A DNA stretch of 64,000 nt, taken from contig CM040097.1 in the NCBI GenBank assembly GCA_022496805.1, positions 23,674,072-23,738,071 of the forward strand, in the 5' to 3' direction. Below, one piece after another: positions 1 to 13,968 of the stretch (position 1 is the stretch's first letter; each line of letters begins with the position of its first letter). The notes under the pieces are model-generated. The model was given only the letters and a program-made list of their open reading frames with translations. It was not told where the DNA came from and did not search any database. Source of the stretch: Pohlia nutans (lineage: Eukaryota; Streptophyta; Bryopsida; Bryales; Mniaceae). Made by a program: the position numbers and the translations under genes.

Positions 1-636
1 CTGTGTCTAAGATTCTACATAAGGATTTAACCCTTCAACCCAAGGATTTCCTTCCTTTTTAACTTGTCGTTCGACTTTGCCTGAATTTTGAACTTCTGGT
101 TGAATTCTCAAAGGATTCGCCTTTGATTTCCCTTTCTAGTTTCTAAATTCAGTAACAGCTTTCGATCTTATGCCCTGGGCCTCCGGTCAAAGCTGGTTGT
201 GGAGGAATAAAGGTGAATTGGGGTAGATAGTTTTGTGTTCTTGGTGCCGTCGGAAAGCCCTTGACGAGGGGTGTTGTAGATGTGTTATTTCATTCAGTTT
301 GGGCGTATTTGGGAGTTATTGAATTTAAGAGTATTTTTTTCAGTGGATATATTGAAGGAAAAGAAAAGCTGGCCCGAAATGAATGATTATTGCATGGGTT
401 GTAGTGTAGATAGTTTTGCTCAATAGCACAAGCCATACTTAAGATCGGATGCACCACGTGCTGTGAATGGACCAGTGACTACATGTTTGGTTTCATATAG
501 TATTTTGACACATGGTGAACTGGTTGCAGTTGATATACCGTAGGGACTTTCACTACCTTACTCAGTTTGGAGCACTGTATATTTCTGTTCTAAATTGACG
601 CATGCATAATCAAATTGTGTGATTTCCTGAGTATAG
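1..636 (+). other. probable SEC8 intron sequence
   Basis: No reading frame resembling SEC8 could be picked out here. The stretch is T-rich and ends in a polypyrimidine-poor but usable acceptor (AG at 635-636) directly before the first recognisable SEC8 exon. It is most simply an intron, with the upstream exons lying outside the window. An unrecognised short exon inside it cannot be excluded. Confidence 0.5.
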
Positions 637-3600
637 GTCATCAGTTGATGGTGAAAGCTTGGCAAATGGAGAGAATGAGCAGTCTGAACCTCATCGAGGG
701 ACAACCAATGGCAATGACGATGGTCTCCCGAAGGAAGACGGAAAATTGTCTCGTGTTGCACCAGCGTGGTTAGCGGAATCAACTCCAAACGAGTTTACAG
801 TGGGTCAATTTCTTCATCTCGGAATGTGGGTTCAGTTATTGGTTGCTTGGATTGGAGTACGTGTAAATTCCCTTCTGTAGTCAGTTCTGACATTTTATTT
901 TGCAGGAAATGCTCCTGAAGAGCGATTCTCCACAAGGGGTGAAGTATCTGCAGACAATGGTGGAATGTCTTTCATTGCTTGGGAAGATTACTGCTGCTGG
1001 AAGCATTATCAGGTGGATGTAGAATCTTTATCCTCCATTCACGTGAAATGGCCCTTCTGGTTTAGCCTGTTTGTGAATTAATTGACAGTGATACTTACTC
1101 TATTTTCTTGATTATGCAGTCAAAGGTTGAGACCGACTGTTCATGATATGATAACAGCTGAAATCAAAGCTCGGGCAGCTGCAATAGAAGCTTCACGACC
1201 AAGGGTAGATGAAGTCTCCAAACTTTTAAAAGGAGGCAGTATTGGAATCTATCTCTCACAGAAGAACGGGAAAACTGGAAGTATTTTGATTACTGGTCAG
1301 CAGGAACCCACCGTTGAGCTAATGGGGAAGGCTCAAACTGCAGCACGTGATCTCCTTCTGTCTATCCTAGACCTTGTTACTCACATTCTTGGTAACCCCA
1401 TCTTTTCTACCTGAAAGATTGAATTTCTTTCTCGATTACGTAATGTTGGACTAATTACGTAATTCCTTCCTCGTAATGACCCCAGAACTAGTCCGACATT
1501 GTCTTATGTGCTTGGCGTTTATGCCTTGGTTTTGTTTGAGTACCTGGGTTCTGATTACTATTAGAGTTATATTCGTTGATTACTTATTTGTTCTAATATG
1601 TTTTAGCTTAATATTGCTGTGGCATGTACGTTTTGTATCATTTGCAGAAAACCATGTTCTGGTCGGGGAGTTAATGGAGGCAAAGGCTAATGTAGGCGAT
1701 CATGGTGGTGCTTATGCTACCCAGGGTAATGGCAATCCTACATGGCTCAATGATGCAGACATTAATGGAGCTACTGGAGGTTATAGTCTAGGGTTTGCGC
1801 TGACTGTAATTCAGGTATTCTTACCGATTTAACATTTTCGTATTACTAGCCATGCAGTTATGGTTTTGCACTTTTACCTTTAATTTAAAAGTCAAAATGA
1901 GGATAGAGAGTTACACTTATTATTTCTGCATCCTAATGGCAATGCATGGTTTATCCTAAGCTTGTGGTTGCTGTGTTTAGAGCGAATGCCAGCAGCTGAT
2001 ATGTGACATATTGCGGGCAACACCTGATGCTGCTTCTGCTGATGCAGCCGTTCAGACAGCGAGATTGGCTAGCAAAGCTGATCCTTATATGGCAAAGTAT
2101 GATTCTTCTGTGTGTGTTTATTGCAAATTGCAGTTATGGATGTAATATTCCATGTCATAAGATTAAGGTGATAACAGAGTGACTAAAAATTCAAAGGAGA
2201 CAAGGCGTGAAAATGGAGGAACTGCTTCATCGTTAGGTTTATGTAGATACATCTAATTAGCAGTCAGATATGTCAAGTGCATGTACTGGCCGCTCTGCAT
2301 CAAACATGTTTGGGGCGTACAAACCTACGTTTTCACCTTTTTGTCTCTGCTTGGATCATGTTATTGCAGGTATTTTCCAGGTTGATTTGATTTTTATCGT
2401 TATCAGCTTGTGCGTCTTTGTGTTGTTTACGCAGGAAACGGCATGCGGTGCATAAGAAAGACGAGGCCAATTCAGACACAAAGTTTGCTAGTCTTCTCCT
2501 GGCCATTTATTTGTTGTCATGTTTCCTAATTTCCAGTATTCAATGATTTTTCTGGTTTTAATTTTCATTTGAAAAAGAGTTTGAAGATATGACTTGCATG
2601 CATCACGTGGCCATAACCCCTTTGTTATTATGAGCTTTAAATACCGTTTTGCCCGTGCTGGAGCAGCCTTTGGACCTTAAGGGTTCATGCAGTCTAATTT
2701 TAAGTGTAGATTGTCTGGTCTAATCAAGCAACCAACGGCTTGGGTAAATTGTTTGTGAGTATACTTGAACACTTTGGTTCACACCTTTTTTCGATGGGAG
2801 TAACTTTTGCAATATGTTTCTCGCAGAGTGGCATCTGAAGAGGGGTTGTCGTTTGCCTTCCGTTTTACTGACACAGTACTTAGTCTTCCTGGTATGTTGT
2901 TAAGGAGCCCGGCCCTGATTTATTTACCTCTCTGTAAACCTCGTGTTAGTTTTCTGTACAATTCAAGGAGAATTCCATTTTGTCACGTTGGAAATTGCTT
3001 TTTAGCTCAAGACTGGTTATTATTGGTTAGGTTAGGTCCATCCTTGCTGGTTCAGCTTAACTTTAGGTCAACTAGTTTTTGAGATTCCTACTATCATTTT
3101 CATCTGATTGCCAGTGATTTCGAACCTAGTGTTTGCTAATCGTTCGCTCTGTTCAATTTTTTTATCAAGCAGTTTACTAATCTTGGCACCTTGGGCTCTG
3201 TAGAGGCAAATGACCGTTTAAGTGGAGAGAGTCTGCGCAGTGCGCGCAATCGAAGATCCTCAAATGTCTCTCAAGAAGGTTATGGCACAAGCGCTGTTCT
3301 TCCAGAACGTGGCATTTATCTTACGTCTGCTGTTTATCGTCCTATTCTTCAGGTATAATTGTCACTATCTAGTTATCATGCTATTATTATTTTTTACAAT
3401 TTTTACATTGGATAAATAATAATATTATTTTGAAAGGTCTAATGTGAGCAACATTGTTAACTAGATGTGTCTTACAGAATAAGTGCATCATGATTGTATC
3501 AGTCAACTTCTACAAGAAACTAGAAAGAAACGTATTTATTTACTAACTATTTACACATGCAGTTTACAGATAAAGTGGTGTCTTTGCTTCCTAAGAAGTA

Positions 3601-6600
3601 TGCGAACCTGGGGTGAGTGATGATACGAAGATTTTTTGACGTTTTGCCTAGGTCTTCAATTCGATGCTGCACTCTGTCCTCTCTGTCACTGTTTACTACC
3701 AATATAGTTGTATGATAGTTTTTTGAAAATAGAGTGGAAATTAGAAGGTACTTGTCTTGTAACTATTTCTCTGGGTAACATGTAACATTGGCTTCGTATT
3801 GCTGAAACAGAAACGAAGGTCTTCAAAGTTTCATTGAAAACTTTGTGAAAGACCAGTTTCTTCCCATTGTGTATGTGGATTATCGTACACGTGTGGCGGA
3901 CGCACTTGCTAGTAAGTTTTGCAGTTTACACAGCTTCAGATACGTGGTGAAGAAACATTGTTAGATTAGATGAAGAATCAAGTAAACCTTAAAAAGCGTC
4001 CCTTCTTTGAGAAAATTCAGTTGAATTCAGTATTGGCCGTATTACGAAATCCATTTTTTGTTAAATTTTCAGGACTGTTGGAATTTTTTCACAATTGTAG
4101 TAGTTTTCTAACGTGATGGGGCTCTATAATATCACAGAAAGTATAGAATGTTATAAAATTTTGAGATTTTCACAGTAAGTAGAAAACATGCATATTATGA
4201 AGTTAAATTTTTTTCTTTTGAAAATAAAGCATTTCGGAAAGTCAAAGTTCTGATTTGCTCTGAAACTTGTCTATTGTCGTTTAAGGGTCAATCTTACAAG
4301 ACATAGGGTAACACTTCAAACGGTTTTTCTTTCTATTACAGGCCCGTCTGCTTTTCGACTGAAGGCTCACCCTGGGGCGGTGTACGAACCCTCTTTGGAG
4401 CGGGGCAGGCCTGTATTGTATGGGCCTTTGGCAGCAAATCAGCTGATAACTGAAGTGGGTGTCATTTTCAGCTATATGTAAATGTTGGTCAAGATTGTAT
4501 GTTAGCCAGTACTTTTCCTCACCTGTTTGTCAGTGCAGTCTTAGAGCCAGCCACTCCAGATTAAACTATTGGTGTTTACATGTTTGAAAGCATTGCAGGA
4601 TAGAGCTATTGCCAGGTGATCCTGATTGTAATGGTTTCATGTGTTAACAGGTTCTTGGGTGGGCACAAGCAATGCCCATGTATGCTGGGGAGATTTTGGA
4701 GCTGGTTCAAACACTTCTTGAGCGCACACTAGAGCGTTGCCGGGCTGCTTACACTGAGGTGTTTTATATCCTAACATATTACTGTTTTTTCATGTTAAAT
4801 ATGTTAGCATGTTCTGTTTGTTGTTTTTATTTGTATAGCTAGGATCAATGTTAGAAACCTATTAAATGGATCAGGTCTTTGATAATGCAGGCAGTTCTGG
4901 GTAGTCTGAGCTCAAGTGTGATTGGGAGGCCAGATATCGCAAATCTGATGAAGCAAGAACCAGCTAATACCCTCTTGGATGCACCATATCTCTTGCAACT
5001 TGGTCAGAAGGTAACTGTAGATGGGCCATATGATATGGAAGGATTAGAAGTAGAAATGGAGCTGAACAACCTCCTGCTCAGTTTGCGACCCATCAAACAG
5101 GTAGGTGAACTTGTGAGTTCATTGTCGATATTGTTAGTATGTGAAATTGCGATTTTGTTGAGTTATTGATGGAATCAGGGCTCTAACATTTCAGATCATC
5201 CTGGTCAAACGTTCCATAATCTTGAGTTTGTAAACATCTCTAGATCAGTCTGATAAGGTTCTTTGCTGTTTTCATCAACCGGATTTTCAACGATTTCCTT
5301 CAATAACTGGATTTTATCTCGATTGTACAGTCTGGTAGTTTGAAACGTTACAGTTTCTGTATCATTCCCAGTTATTCCATTTCAAGCATCGTTGAACTGG
5401 ATATTTCCAAGGAACATCTTCTAAAGAGTTTTGGACTCTGAATGCTTGGGTCTGATAGCATTTACATTGGCTATATCCAGCTATATCCGACTGCGTCTTT
5501 GGGAATCCTGCGTATAGACTCTAGCCCTCAGAGATATTCTCTATCCCTGCTTCCTCTCTCGGGCTTTTTGACGAAATTTCACAAAGAATGGCATGACTGA
5601 CTGACACGAGACTTTATTTGTGAATCAGGAGCAGTTGATCACTGACAATCATAAGCTGGTACTGTTAGCTGCTCTGAGTGATTCTCTGGACTTTCTGTCC
5701 GAGTCAGCTCAACAGTGAGTCTTCTATTCATTCTATTATTGGTTTTTTCCTATCTGAATACCTGTATATCTGATGTTATCAAGATATACTTTGCTTTTTG
5801 TCGACTTAGGCCGTGGAGATATATGATCATTTAGCTTTGGAAGCCTCAGTTGCACTCATATATTTTGTATCTGACAGATTAGGGCAACGACAACCTACTA
5901 CACCAGGATCTCCAATGAAAAGGAAAAGCTCAATGCACCGAGTCCATCATCATCGTCGTACCAGCAGTGTTCTCACTGCAGGCCTAGGCATTTTAGCTGA
6001 GAAATACAGTGCTCTATCTGCTGAGTGCCTCCGAACACTTCGAGTTGAGATGCAACTAGAGGCTATATATCATCTCCAGGTGAGCTCCAGCAGTTGCATT
6101 GGGATGCTTCCTCAGTCTTTTGTAAATTCTACTTTACTGGATTGTCTGGTCACATTCATGTGTTCTCTAAAGTTTATACTGTGTGCAGAGCATGGCGGGA
6201 AGAGTCTATGTCACTGATCAAGATGCTGAAGAACCAGAAGACTTCATTGTTGGCCTCACGACCCAGGTATATGTTTTTTCATGTCCTTTCTTCAAGAATT
6301 GTTACTAGGGATGCATGTACTGAACTGAAACGAAGTAAAGATTACTGGACTGCTGTGTTAGAGACACCACATATTTACCTTTTCCATTTCTTGAATTATT
6401 GAGGCTACTGGTAAATTACAGGGCATTTTCTATTTGGTACCAAATTCAGTGTCTTGATTAATCTGTATAAGCCAGATTGCAAGGAGGGATGAAGAGATGG
6501 CTGCGTACGTGCCACCGTTGAAGCGTAGTTACATATTTGGTGGTATCTGCAGTGTGTCAGCTACAGCTTTCATTAAGGTAAAATCCAGTCACTTTCCCTA

Positions 6601-7703
6601 GGGATGGTGTTTGTTGCGGATTTTCTTTTTTTGCCACCATTATAAGGAACCATGGCACGGCGTCACTTAGTTAAGCTTAGGGCAGATCACCTCTTTGCAT
6701 TTGGTTTTGCGGACCACCTTTTAAAAGACGTATAAGGAGGGATTTTGGTACAGTAGATTAATGTCTGGAATCCACTGTACATTTGTGTTGTTCCTCTCGA
6801 TGGAAATACCAGGGCCTGAATGAGATGGAGTCCGTGAATATGCTGGGAGTACGCCAAATTTGCCGCAACTGCATTGCACTCCAACAGGTAATAGTTCTTC
6901 GTCAATATATTTACTTTCAATAAATGAATTGTTATCAACTATCTTAGAGAGAGAGAACTAACTCCGATTCCTTTCGATTGGAACATTTCAATGCTAACAA
7001 TTTCTATCAATTGTCTTAAGTTCTAATGATTGTTCAATTGCTCTAGGCATTGGCTTCGCTGGCCGCAAGCAGTGGTCAATTTCTCGAAGAGCGTCTAGAT
7101 CGTGTCCGAACATATTACGAGTGCTTAAACCTTCCCTTCGAGGTACTGATCTGTTATTATGGCATTAAGTTTATTATTTCTATTCTATCTATTCTATGAT
7201 AGTAGCTCTCCTAGCTTCATGTCTTCATGGTGCTCCATTGGTTTCTTTTTCTTCCTGGAACTTAGAATAATGGGGTGGTTATTGCAGGCACTCCTTGCGT
7301 TTGTCACAGAACACGACGTCCTTTTCTCTTTTTCTGAGTATGCTACCTGACCGTCTCTTTTCCAGATTCTCTGCTGTATTTTTGGTGGCAAAACCTGTCT
7401 TTGAAAATGTGTCATCCTAGTTATAATCTAGGAATCTCTGTATGAGATTTGCCGCATATGTGATTTTCATAAATTTACTGAAAATGTCTGCTTACTAGTT
7501 TTCCTCTTTAGTATAATCGTTTAATTTCTTCTTTCTCCAGGCAATGCCAACTATTAACCAAAGATCACAAGGTAATCCTAACAAATGTATTGTTCCCGGA
7601 ATTCAGGTACTCAGCTCTACTGAAGGTAAATGTTCCCGGGAGGGAAGTGCCCCCAGATGCAGTGCAACAGATTGGTAGAATCTTAGCTCCTGGGAAGTTC
7701 TAG
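637..7703 (+). CDS. SEC8: exocyst complex component SEC8 (EXOC4), 3' four-fifths
   Basis: SEC8 is a rod-shaped subunit of the octameric exocyst, which tethers secretory vesicles to the plasma membrane before SNARE fusion. Twenty-one exons can be joined by GT-AG introns: 637-799, 906-1012, 1120-1391, 1648-1814, 1981-2096, 2435-2482, 2827-2891, 3204-3352, 3563-3612, 3811-3911, 4342-4454, 4651-4758, 4891-5100, 5629-5714, 5878-6079, 6189-6266, 6476-6577, 6813-6887, 7047-7142, 7288-7337 and 7607-7703 (TAG). All junction phases agree and give about 817 residues, against roughly 1,050 in plant SEC8, so the N-terminal part lies upstream of the window. Diagnostic stretches recalled from plant SEC8 include QRLRPTVHDMITAEIK (exon 3), SECQQLICDILRATPDAASA (exon 5), VLGWAQAMP (exon 12), LRVEMQLEAIYHLQ (exon 15) and VPGREVPPDA (last exon). 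No stop or frameshift is seen, so the gene looks functional. Confidence 0.95.
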
Positions 7704-10437
7704 TTGAATGCTTTTGAATGGAAAGTTTTCTTTAGTACATTTATGTGTGTCAAATCTATACATGTAATAGTTAAGTTTTCAATTGTTAAAGTTAAATTCA
7801 ATCAGTTGTGTTGCACTGGAAGTGCAGTGTTCAAAGTAAATTGTGCCCTTTGGGTCTGTGATGCATCAATGAAGAGCACTGTGTGTTCTATATATACATC
7901 CCTCTAAACACAGTCCCACCATGGCTATTACCATGCACATGTGCTCAACAACGTTGCTATTGGAATGCTTGTTTCAGACCTGACATTCTCTGCGTCAAAG
8001 ACCTCCCATATCAACGTACAACCCCATCTAACCCGGATCCACGATCCATGCTACACCATTCAGACCAGAAACAATCACCAATCAAATCCAAAAATTCCAT
8101 CTATCGATAAACAGTATTCATAGCATAATAGAGTAGTGCAATGCAGCACCCTTTTGAAAATTGGATCGAAAGAGAATCTTCACTTAGATCCACTTTTCTA
8201 AGTAACAAAGGAATGCCATTTGTGTTCCATGAATTTTGGGACTACCGTATCATTGCCACGTAAACGTAGTTTTTAATTGTACTAGACTATGGTCCCATTG
8301 CTCCATTATACTATGTGTCCACTAGAGGATGGAAAGTGTATCCATGAATAGTCATTAGAAAATAGAAAACAACCCACCACTCATTTTTGACTCACCTTAG
8401 AATTGGTAATACTCTCTCTAAAATTCCTAAACCATTATTATAACCTCTTTTAACAAATCAGGGTTAAGTTTTGGTTACTAGAGTGTATAACCTCACAAGG
8501 GGTGAGTAGACCCGCACCACTACTACTCTATCATGTGGACACCATATCAAAGATTCAAAGGTGGGTCAAAGAGACACTTTAGTCACACCGGCCTCAAAAG
8601 AGGTTTAGAGTTCCTTTTCTTTCTATTTCCCTCTACTAGTGGTTCCTGCAAGTGATAGTTGAGGCATTATTTATACGTTAATTTTGTCTCAGGCTCCAGC
8701 AACAAATAAAGTTTGTTTTTTTGTTGTTAGAACCGATGACATCCTCAAAGAAAATGGATAGAGTTGTGTTTTATTAACCATTTTACACATTCATCCATTA
8801 TATTATCTATAAATAGAAAAGTTATCAAACTCTCTAGTGTTAAATTCCCCTGAATCCAAAAGCCCCGCCAAAAGCATGTAAGAATTTGGCAAAAATTTGC
8901 CAAGAATTTCTTAGTTGGGCTCCAGTGGCCGCATTAGAATGACCATATTAACTCAATGAGGATAGATGCATGACCTTGGAATCAAACTTTATATTCACTC
9001 TTAATTTTGTAGTCTAAGTTTATATAAAAACCCAACTTTTTATTTGAATTATATGAAGAAGTTTCAAATTTTCATGACTTTTGATAAATATTTCAAATTA
9101 TTACCGGTATGATTTTTGAGATTGAAAATATAACCTATCTCTTACAAAATGTACTGAAAATTCCAAATTCTAATTTTTTATAATGCGAACAATTCATGAT
9201 GAAGAACATTATATTGGATGAAAACCATCTATGTTTCTTAAGTCAGAATAAGTCACTTCCCCATTTGTAATAGGTGCTCATGAATTTGAGAATTTTGAAA
9301 GGTAGACTTTGTGAGCTATATCTTGTTTAATGGGCCCAAATACAACACAGATAATTTTATAAGCCTGAATTGAGTTTTGCTAAAAAAAATTTAAAACTGA
9401 ACATCAAAATTTAGTATATAGTAAATTAGAAACCAATTTTATTGTAATCATACCTACTCTTTGTCAAATTTTACAGAAATTATTTTTTGAAATTACTAAA
9501 ATGTAAAAGAATTATCATTCTACACGATCCTTGAATTTTTTTTGGAGTAACCAAAGGGAGAATATTAGGAGAAGAAAGAGTTGGTCTTGTAATCAAATTC
9601 ATTCTAACTTATTCCCAAATGATATGGAATAAAAACCCGGGGAAGTCACTGTGAAGAATTTAGATAACTATGAGAGAACAAATATAGGGTCTCTTTTATT
9701 CATTTGAGATAAAAATTATAAATTATAGAAGTGATATAGGGTGTTTCAAAACCAATTTGGGAATATTTTAGGAATATTCCTAGAATATATATATAGAATA
9801 TACCATAAATAGTAGAATATTCCAATTATCTCATAGCCCCCCATTAAATACCCTTTGTTCGCTCATATGTACCCAAAATTTACACTAAGTGACTTCCCTG
9901 AGAATAAAAAGGACTTGCAAACCCATGTGAATTTTGACTATTCTATATTCTCAGTAGATTTTGGTGCACGATTAAGTATGGAAAATGATCTTGTTTTGAA
10001 AGTTTTCATGTAAGAGTAGTTAGAAGATCAAGTCATCTTCCACTTCCAAAAAAAACATTAATTTGAAGTTTTAATGCATGAGATATCGAAAAAAATTAGT
10101 AAGGTTGTGAAAGATGTGTATGAGTTGATAAAATAAGATCGAATGAAATAGAGCATGGAACTCAAAACTCTAATAAAATTTCTCTAGCTATGGTTGTAGA
10201 GTTAGCTTGGAGTCTGGTCCTTTACTTTCTCTTAACATAATTTTGACATTTTGGAGTAAAGCTTTCATTTGCATCAAAACAAAAAAAAACTCTAATAATA
10301 TGAAACTATATTGAGTTTCTTGTTCTATTTCATTCAATTTTCCACTTTCGGTCACAAGAAGGATTAAGTAAACCTCCAATACCTTTGAAGGGGTTTGAAA
10401 TGGAAAGTACATTTGGATTTGCAAAGTTGCAATTAGT
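7704..10437. other. intergenic DNA downstream of SEC8
   Basis: The first 200 bases are probably SEC8 3' UTR, although no clean AATAAA was found close to the stop. The rest is AT-rich with only short random reading frames. I see no gene, RNA or well-bounded repeat in it. Confidence 0.6.
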
Positions 10438-10765
10438 TTAACCCCTAAAGGACCAACCGTTCATTTATTAAACACTGTACAAATTTCATCCACGTTTTCT
10501 CATCCGTCATGAACTCTTTGCAAGAAAATGAAATACGAAAAAGTTCAATGGCAAGATAGCTTTATGCATGAGTGATCCATTTAGAAAGGGGATGATTTGT
10601 GAAAATTTTATGCCTCATTTCATGTTGCAATGATTCACCAAAAATTTCAAAGATTTTAGTCTTAATGTGCTCTTGAAACAAAAATTCATAAAATTAAGCA
10701 ACCAAAAAATCTTCAAAAATCACTACACTTAGAATTTTACATTTCAACCCAATCATTTAAAATGA
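10438..10765 (+). mobile_element. TTAA-family MITE, type A, left part only
   Basis: It starts at TTAA (10438-10441) followed by CCCCTAAAGGACC. It continues with the family body: a tract like CATCCGTCATGAACTC, then GATTCACCAAAAATTTC and AAGCAACCAAAAAATC. Similarity is lost after about 10765 and no right terminus is present, so this is a truncated copy. Confidence 0.75.
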
Positions 10766-12690
10766 CATGGTTTTTGCATTGCATTTTCACTTGAAAAAAA
10801 TATAGATTTATAAATCCAATTTCAAAATAAGCATTCATTACGATTATTGGTTTTATCAAATATGAAATTTAGGGTATTCTCCCATAGAACCACTCTGAAC
10901 ACACATTTGATCCAAATGCACTACTTGTAATCAATTGATCCCAAATACAAATTCAAAGATGCAAACTAGTCATACAAATGAGAAGTCTTCTATGATAGAG
11001 AGATTCCAAAAAAACAACTCTTTGATCTCAACTCTGAAACTCAGGAGTCCTTAGGCATCAAACCTTCTTCCCAAACAATATCTACAATGCTACAAAAAAC
11101 TTATGAGCAAATTCTAAAGCTCCTACCAAGTCTTCAATTTCCTTGTTTAGCTCTAAACCTCCTTCAATTCCCGGTTCATTTGTCCCAACTAAATGTTGCT
11201 TGCATCGACTCTTGTTGCTACAATCTGTTCTACTTTTCTAGCTCTTGATTTCTATGGTGTTTGGGGTGCTTCCACTCCTTGCACATTTGTAGCATTCTCA
11301 TATCATTTTCATATCCTCCTGGAAAACGTACACATGATTAGAAATAATATAATTTTCAATCATAAATCAATTACTGATTATTAATTAGTGAATTATCCTT
11401 AACAAGAATACAAGCTAGATTGACAAATTAGTTTTCATTCCACAGTTATGCATAGCCAATTCTGATAACATGTGTTTGTTTAAATAGAAACACCTTCTAT
11501 ACATTGTCTAAGCAGGAAACCACATGTAGAAACAAGTTTGCAATAGTACTAAGGATGGAATTGTATATCGGATGTTGGTAACCTCAAGAGCTTTGGACTA
11601 GGAGGAACTATCTATAATCTCCATAATTATACAACCACCTTCCTATAAGATAACGATCATCACAAATAGAATCATGGAGATCCAACAACCATTGATGAAG
11701 TTGATGTCTACCATACAAGAAAATTCCAAAGACGAGGCATCCAAACCAAGCATACCAATATACTACCAAGTTTGTCATCAATAAATAATCGAGCTGAGTA
11801 AACAACTTGATGAGGAAAACCCGTTTTATACCCTTCCATCTAAAAACTACCACCCCCTTATATGTTGTCCTTGGTACACCATCCTAATCTCAACAGAAAC
11901 TATAACAATCACCTTTGCTACTGGTTCAGCATTTGCAAATATGAGACGCCTCGCATTTTGTTTATGTCCCAAAAAGAAATGAATCTCTCATTCCACTCAC
12001 CTCATACAAAACCTGGAAAAAATTACTACAATGATTTGCAATATAAAGTGAGAGAACTCTCTTATTATACTTATTATTGCCGATCATGATCACTGTCTAC
12101 AATAGTCAAAACTTGATATATTTTGTCAAGGCCTATTATTAGAACATTTTTGGTGAAATTAGATATCACGTAGATATGATTCAAATGCTACATTACTAGA
12201 TTATAATTCAAATGGTAATAGAAGGAATAAACAAAATGAAATGTTCATAGCAATTAAGAATTAGCAAAATAGTAATGTTAATCAAGGTTTTCTCTTGTTT
12301 AAATGAGAAGCTTACCTTTTGATCGTGAAATACACCAAATTGTTCAGGGAAAGAAATGATATTCCATCAAAGAGTTGTAGAAGACCTAAATGTCTTCTTC
12401 TCCTATTAAATACACGTTTCTCAATGCCATTGATGTTGGGACAACATGTGCTTTCGAAACAAGGGCACCAAAGTCTTCATTGTATTGCTTCTACACCAAT
12501 TGCTATTTAAACCAACTCTGAATTTTCTATTTATACTCAAAAATGACACACCCGGATTTAATTGATCTTCCTCTCCAATTAGAATCCTTGAAACATTACT
12601 TTCCAATTACTATTTATGATTTGAGGATGCCTATAAACAAGTGACAATGTTGCACTATGAATTCAACCTCTACTATTATGTGGTCTAAGC
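10766..12690. other. AT-rich intergenic DNA
   Basis: Only short unconvincing reading frames occur. No conserved protein, tandem repeat or paired terminus was noticed. Confidence 0.5.
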
Positions 12691-13273
12691 TTAACCCCTA
12701 AAGGACCACGAAGCCACCAGGCGGCTTCTGGAACTAAAAAGTGAGGAAATTCGAGTTGTTGGGCCGTGAATTGTAAGGTGAGCAACAAAGAGACCTTAGT
12801 TCTTTTTGAGACCTGAATCCGTGGGTACTTCTTGATCGAAATTTCATGAAGTGTGCGATTTTTGGTGATTTTTTTGAGCTGCAAGGAGGCTATTTGGGCG
12901 TCACTTGAGACCCTCATATCTTCCTCTTCACACCTCCAAATTATGTGAAATTTTTTGTACATGCTCAAAATGAAGATCATTATGTATGGTAGAAATTTCA
13001 GAATTTTTGGAGCACTTTTGATCAATCCGATTTCAGCACATGTACAAAATACCCCGAACTAGTTCCATCAATCTTCTCAACGGTGGCATTTTCTCAAAAA
13101 TTGTGCGATTTTGTTGATCCTTTTTTCATACAACAGCTATGTAAGTCTTCTTTAAATTCAATGGTGCCAATCATCAAAATTAACCCACACCAATGAGGAA
13201 TTGAGCTTGTTATAAGAGCTAGTCAAGAAAACAAGAGCTAAGCTAAAAACCCCCCCGGTCCTTTAGGGGTTAA
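12691..13273. mobile_element. TTAA-family MITE, type E, complete
   Basis: TTAA at 12691-12694 and 13270-13273 flank a 575-bp element. Its ends are inverted: CCCCTAAAGGACC on the left and GGTCCTTTAGGGG on the right. The interior has no coding capacity beyond chance frames. It shares termini and length with the copy at 18464-19039 but has a different interior. Confidence 0.85.
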
Positions 13274-13710
13274 CAAGAAATACTTCTTTCATGTAGGTCA
13301 AATCCTTGGACTACCAATCATCTTGCACATATAAAGTGAACAATCAAATTCATTCACCAAAGTACAACTTACTAGAAACATAAACCCAAGACTCCATTAC
13401 AGAATCTAACAAAAAATGCTCCTAGACTTCAAGTTTGAACAATGATTGGCCATCCATATTCATAGTTGCCAAAAAGCAGTTTGAAGACTCAAAACATATA
13501 TGCTAGAGTTAAAGTCAACTGGCTTGCATAATAATTATGCTCTTATCTTCACTAAAGTAACCACACCAGAATTTTTGACAGAGTATTTGATTCAAATGTT
13601 AAGAAATACCCAATTGACCCAAAAACATACCACGAGATATCAATAAGTCTTCAAACTTCATAGAAACCTTGTTTACTTATGTTCATATTGTTGAATTTGA
13701 TAGACTAATT
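13274..13710. other. intergenic spacer
   Basis: AT-rich sequence between two MITEs. Nothing recognisable was seen. Confidence 0.5.
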
Positions 13711-13968
13711 CTCCCTCCAGTTCAAAATAAGAGTCCACTTTTTGGCATGTTTCAATCTCGGTTTCAATTTAACATTTTTTGGACCACAAAGAGTCATCTC
13801 ATTATTCAAAAAGGGATTATCTTTAATAGTAGTACATAGTTTTTCTATGACTGTCATTGGCTTAACTCTATTCGAAATGGACAATGCTAATGTTTGAAGT
13901 ATAAAACATAGGACAAAAATTGTGGGAAAAAAAGCCAAGAGATGACTCTAATTTTTAAACGAAGGGAG
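13711..13968. mobile_element. Stowaway-like MITE (Tc1/mariner superfamily)
   Basis: The left end begins CTCCCTCCAGTTCAAAATAA and the right end is the inverse, finishing ACGAAGGGAG before TA. Both carry the CTCCCTCCGT-type start known from plant Stowaway MITEs, followed by an AGAGTC tract in each inverted arm. At 258 bp it is typical in size. The right flank is TA and the left flank is TT, consistent with a mutated TA duplication. Confidence 0.8.

Noticed and set aside
7541..7606. Extra SEC8 exon reading from 7541 into the last exon
   Set aside because: It stays open, but joining 7337 directly to 7607 gives the conserved FSEYSALLKVNVPGRE sequence, whereas the extra 66 bases add residues not known in plant SEC8.
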